DNA of 5,254 nt. It comes from Streptomycetales bacterium (GTDB taxonomy: Bacteria; Actinomycetota; Actinomycetes; Prado026). Positions 3,750 through 5,254 of the stretch are shown piece after piece. Both the position numbers and the translations under genes were made by a program. The DNA is taken from positions 1-5,254 of the forward strand of contig JANYIP010000308.1 in the NCBI GenBank assembly GCA_025361995.1, given 5' to 3'. The notes beneath the pieces were generated by a model that was not told the origin of the DNA, did not search any database, and was given only the letters and a program-made list of their open reading frames with translations. The first letter of the stretch is position 1. Every line of letters begins with the position of its first letter.

Positions 3750-5254
3750 GTGCCCACCGACGTCACCATCACCCTCGACGGCCACGAGCGAGCGGTGGCG
3801 GCGGGGACGACGGCGGCGGAGCTCTTCGCCGACGACCGCGCGGTGGTGGTGGCCCGGATCGGCGGCGCCCTGGTCGACCTCGCCACTGTGCTGGCCGACG
3901 GCGACGTGGTCGAGGGCGTACGGATCGACTCGCCGCAGGGTCTGGCCGTCCTGCGGCACTCGACCGCGCACGTGCTCGCGCAGGCGGTGCAGGGTCTGTT
4001 CCCGGCGGCCAAGCTGGGGATCGGGCCGCCGATCGAGAACGGTTTCTACTACGACTTCGACGTCGAGATCCCCTTTACCCCTGACGACCTCGCGCAGCTC
4101 GAGAAGCGCATGCAGGAGATCGTCAAGGCGGGGCAGCGGTTCTCGCGCCGGGTGGTCACCGAGGCGGACGCCCGCACCGAGCTCGCCGCCGAGCCGTACA
4201 AGCTGGAGCTGATCGGTCTCAAGGGAGGTGGCAGCGACAACGAGACCGTGGAGGTCGGGGGCGCCGAGCTCACGATCTACGACAACCTCGACGCGAAGAC
4301 CGGTGAGCGCTGCTGGTCGGACCTCTGCCGTGGCCCGCACCTGCCGTCCACCCGGCTGATCGGCAACGGCTTCAAGCTGACCCGTAGCGCCGCCGCGTAC
4401 TGGCGGGGGAGCGAGAAGAACCCGCAGCTGCAGCGGGTGTACGGGACGGCGTGGGACAGCAAGGACGCGCTGCGGGCGCACCTGGACTTCCTGGCCGAGG
4501 CCGAGAAGCGTGACCACCGGCGGATCGGGACCGACCTCGACCTGTTCTCGTTCCCGGACGAGATCGGCTCGGGTCTGGCGGTCTTCCACCCCAAGGGCGG
4601 CATCATGCGCAGGGTGATGGAGGACTACTCGCGGGTCCGGCACGAGGAGGCCGGGTATGAGTTCGTGTACTCCCCGCACCTGACCAAGTCGACGCTGTTC
4701 GAGACCTCGGGCCACCTGGACTGGTTCGCCGACGCGATGTACCCGCCGATGGAGCTCGACGCGGAGTACGACGCCGACGGCAACGTGCGCAAGCCGGCCC
4801 AGAAGTACTACATGAAGCCGATGAACTGCCCGTTCCACATCCTGATCTTCCGCAGCCGTGGCCGGTCCTACCGCGAGCTGCCGCTGCGGCTGTTCGAGTT
4901 CGGCACGGTCTACCGGTATGAGAAGTCGGGCGTCATCCACGGGCTGACCCGGGTGCGGGGGATGACCCAGGACGACGCACACATCTTCTGCACCAAGGAG
5001 CAGGTGCCCGCCGAGCTGGACTCGCTGCTGACCTTCGTGCTGGACCTGCTGCGCGACTACGGCCTGGAGGACTTCTACCTGGAGCTGTCGACCAGGCCGC
5101 CGGCCAAGGCGGTGGGCACCGACGCCGAGTGGGACGAGGCGACCCAGGCACTGCGGGAGGCGGCGGCCAAGCAGGACCTCGAGCTGGTCCTCGACGAGGG
5201 CGGCGGTGCGTTCTACGGCCCCAAGATCTCGGTGCAGGCCCGGGACGCCATCGG
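3750..5254 (+). CDS. thrS: Threonyl-tRNA synthetase, N-terminal three quarters (truncated by window edge)
   Basis: This class II synthetase charges tRNA-Thr with threonine in the cytoplasm. The GTG start at 3750 follows AGGAG by six bases. 501 codons are present; family members are about 640-690 residues. Residues 1-62 are the TGS domain. The editing domain, which removes mischarged serine, carries H70-S-T-A-H74 and C193-R-G-P-H197, equivalent to E. coli H73/H77 and C182/H186. The catalytic domain follows: a motif 1 region near G273-S-G-L-A, M-N-C360-P with the first zinc ligand, and motif 2 (380-411) with R389 (E. coli R363) and D-D-A-H411, the second zinc ligand. The C360 to H411 spacing of 51 equals that of E. 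coli C334 to H385. The third zinc ligand, motif 3 and the anticodon-binding domain lie beyond the edge. All visible key residues are intact, as expected for the essential housekeeping copy. Confidence 0.97.
   Translation, partial: MPTDVTITLDGHERAVAAGTTAAELFADDRAVVVARIGGALVDLATVLADGDVVEGVRIDSPQGLAVLRHSTAHVLAQAVQGLFPAAKLGIGPPIENGFYYDFDVEIPFTPDDLAQLEKRMQEIVKAGQRFSRRVVTEADARTELAAEPYKLELIGLKGGGSDNETVEVGGAELTIYDNLDAKTGERCWSDLCRGPHLPSTRLIGNGFKLTRSAAAYWRGSEKNPQLQRVYGTAWDSKDALRAHLDFLAEAEKRDHRRIGTDLDLFSFPDEIGSGLAVFHPKGGIMRRVMEDYSRVRHEEAGYEFVYSPHLTKSTLFETSGHLDWFADAMYPPMELDAEYDADGNVRKPAQKYYMKPMNCPFHILIFRSRGRSYRELPLRLFEFGTVYRYEKSGVIHGLTRVRGMTQDDAHIFCTKEQVPAELDSLLTFVLDLLRDYGLEDFYLELSTRPPAKAVGTDAEWDEATQALREAAAKQDLELVLDEGGGAFYGPKISVQARDAI

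Noticed and set aside
3678..4982. 434-codon minus-strand open frame opposite thrS
   Set aside because: thrS is unambiguous, with editing, zinc and motif 2 residues in place. The antisense frame is an Arg/Val/Leu-rich artefact of strong third-position GC.

Overview
The window is high-GC DNA from an actinobacterium. Its coding regions are strongly G/C-biased at the third codon position and use GTG and probably TTG starts. It carries the start of an SsgA/SsgB-like gene, a family known only from morphologically complex (sporulating or filamentous) actinomycetes. From memory, ssgB and thrS also lie about ten genes apart in Streptomyces coelicolor, so both ends of this window look like ordinary core chromosome. 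I cannot name the genus.

Layout, left to right. Positions 1-234 (minus strand) hold the N-terminal 78 codons of the SsgA-like gene, cut by the window edge. A tRNA-Val(CAC) gene lies on the plus strand at 388-459, behind a TAGGGT -10 box and a short palindrome. Next, on the minus strand, comes a type II toxin-antitoxin operon: vapB-like antitoxin (Phd/YefM type, 870-1133) followed by vapC (PIN-domain RNase, 475-867). Its promoter is an extended -10 embedded in a perfect 7-bp-arm palindrome and looks leaderless. Upstream on the same strand is an unrecognised polytopic membrane protein (1182-2237). Its 5' end runs into a decayed second copy of the antitoxin gene (about 2191-2273), which has a premature TGA and a one-base frameshift.

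On the plus strand, 2382-3605 encodes a Tat-exported seven-bladed beta-propeller. It is preceded by a perfect AGGAGG Shine-Dalgarno that serves only an eight-codon mini-ORF. After a spacer with a weak hairpin and a TACGAT -10 box, thrS (threonyl-tRNA synthetase) starts with GTG at 3750 and runs off the right edge with about 501 codons present.

Interpretation. The two ends are housekeeping or development genes. The middle (about 475-3605) looks like an accessory segment beside a tRNA gene: one intact TA module, the fossil of a related module, an orphan membrane protein and an exported propeller. I see no integrase, transposase, CRISPR array or att duplication. The most notable signals are the antitoxin pseudogene, the compact leaderless vapBC operator-promoter, and the vapC/tRNA-Val convergence. 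I found no clear evidence of an entirely new multi-gene system.
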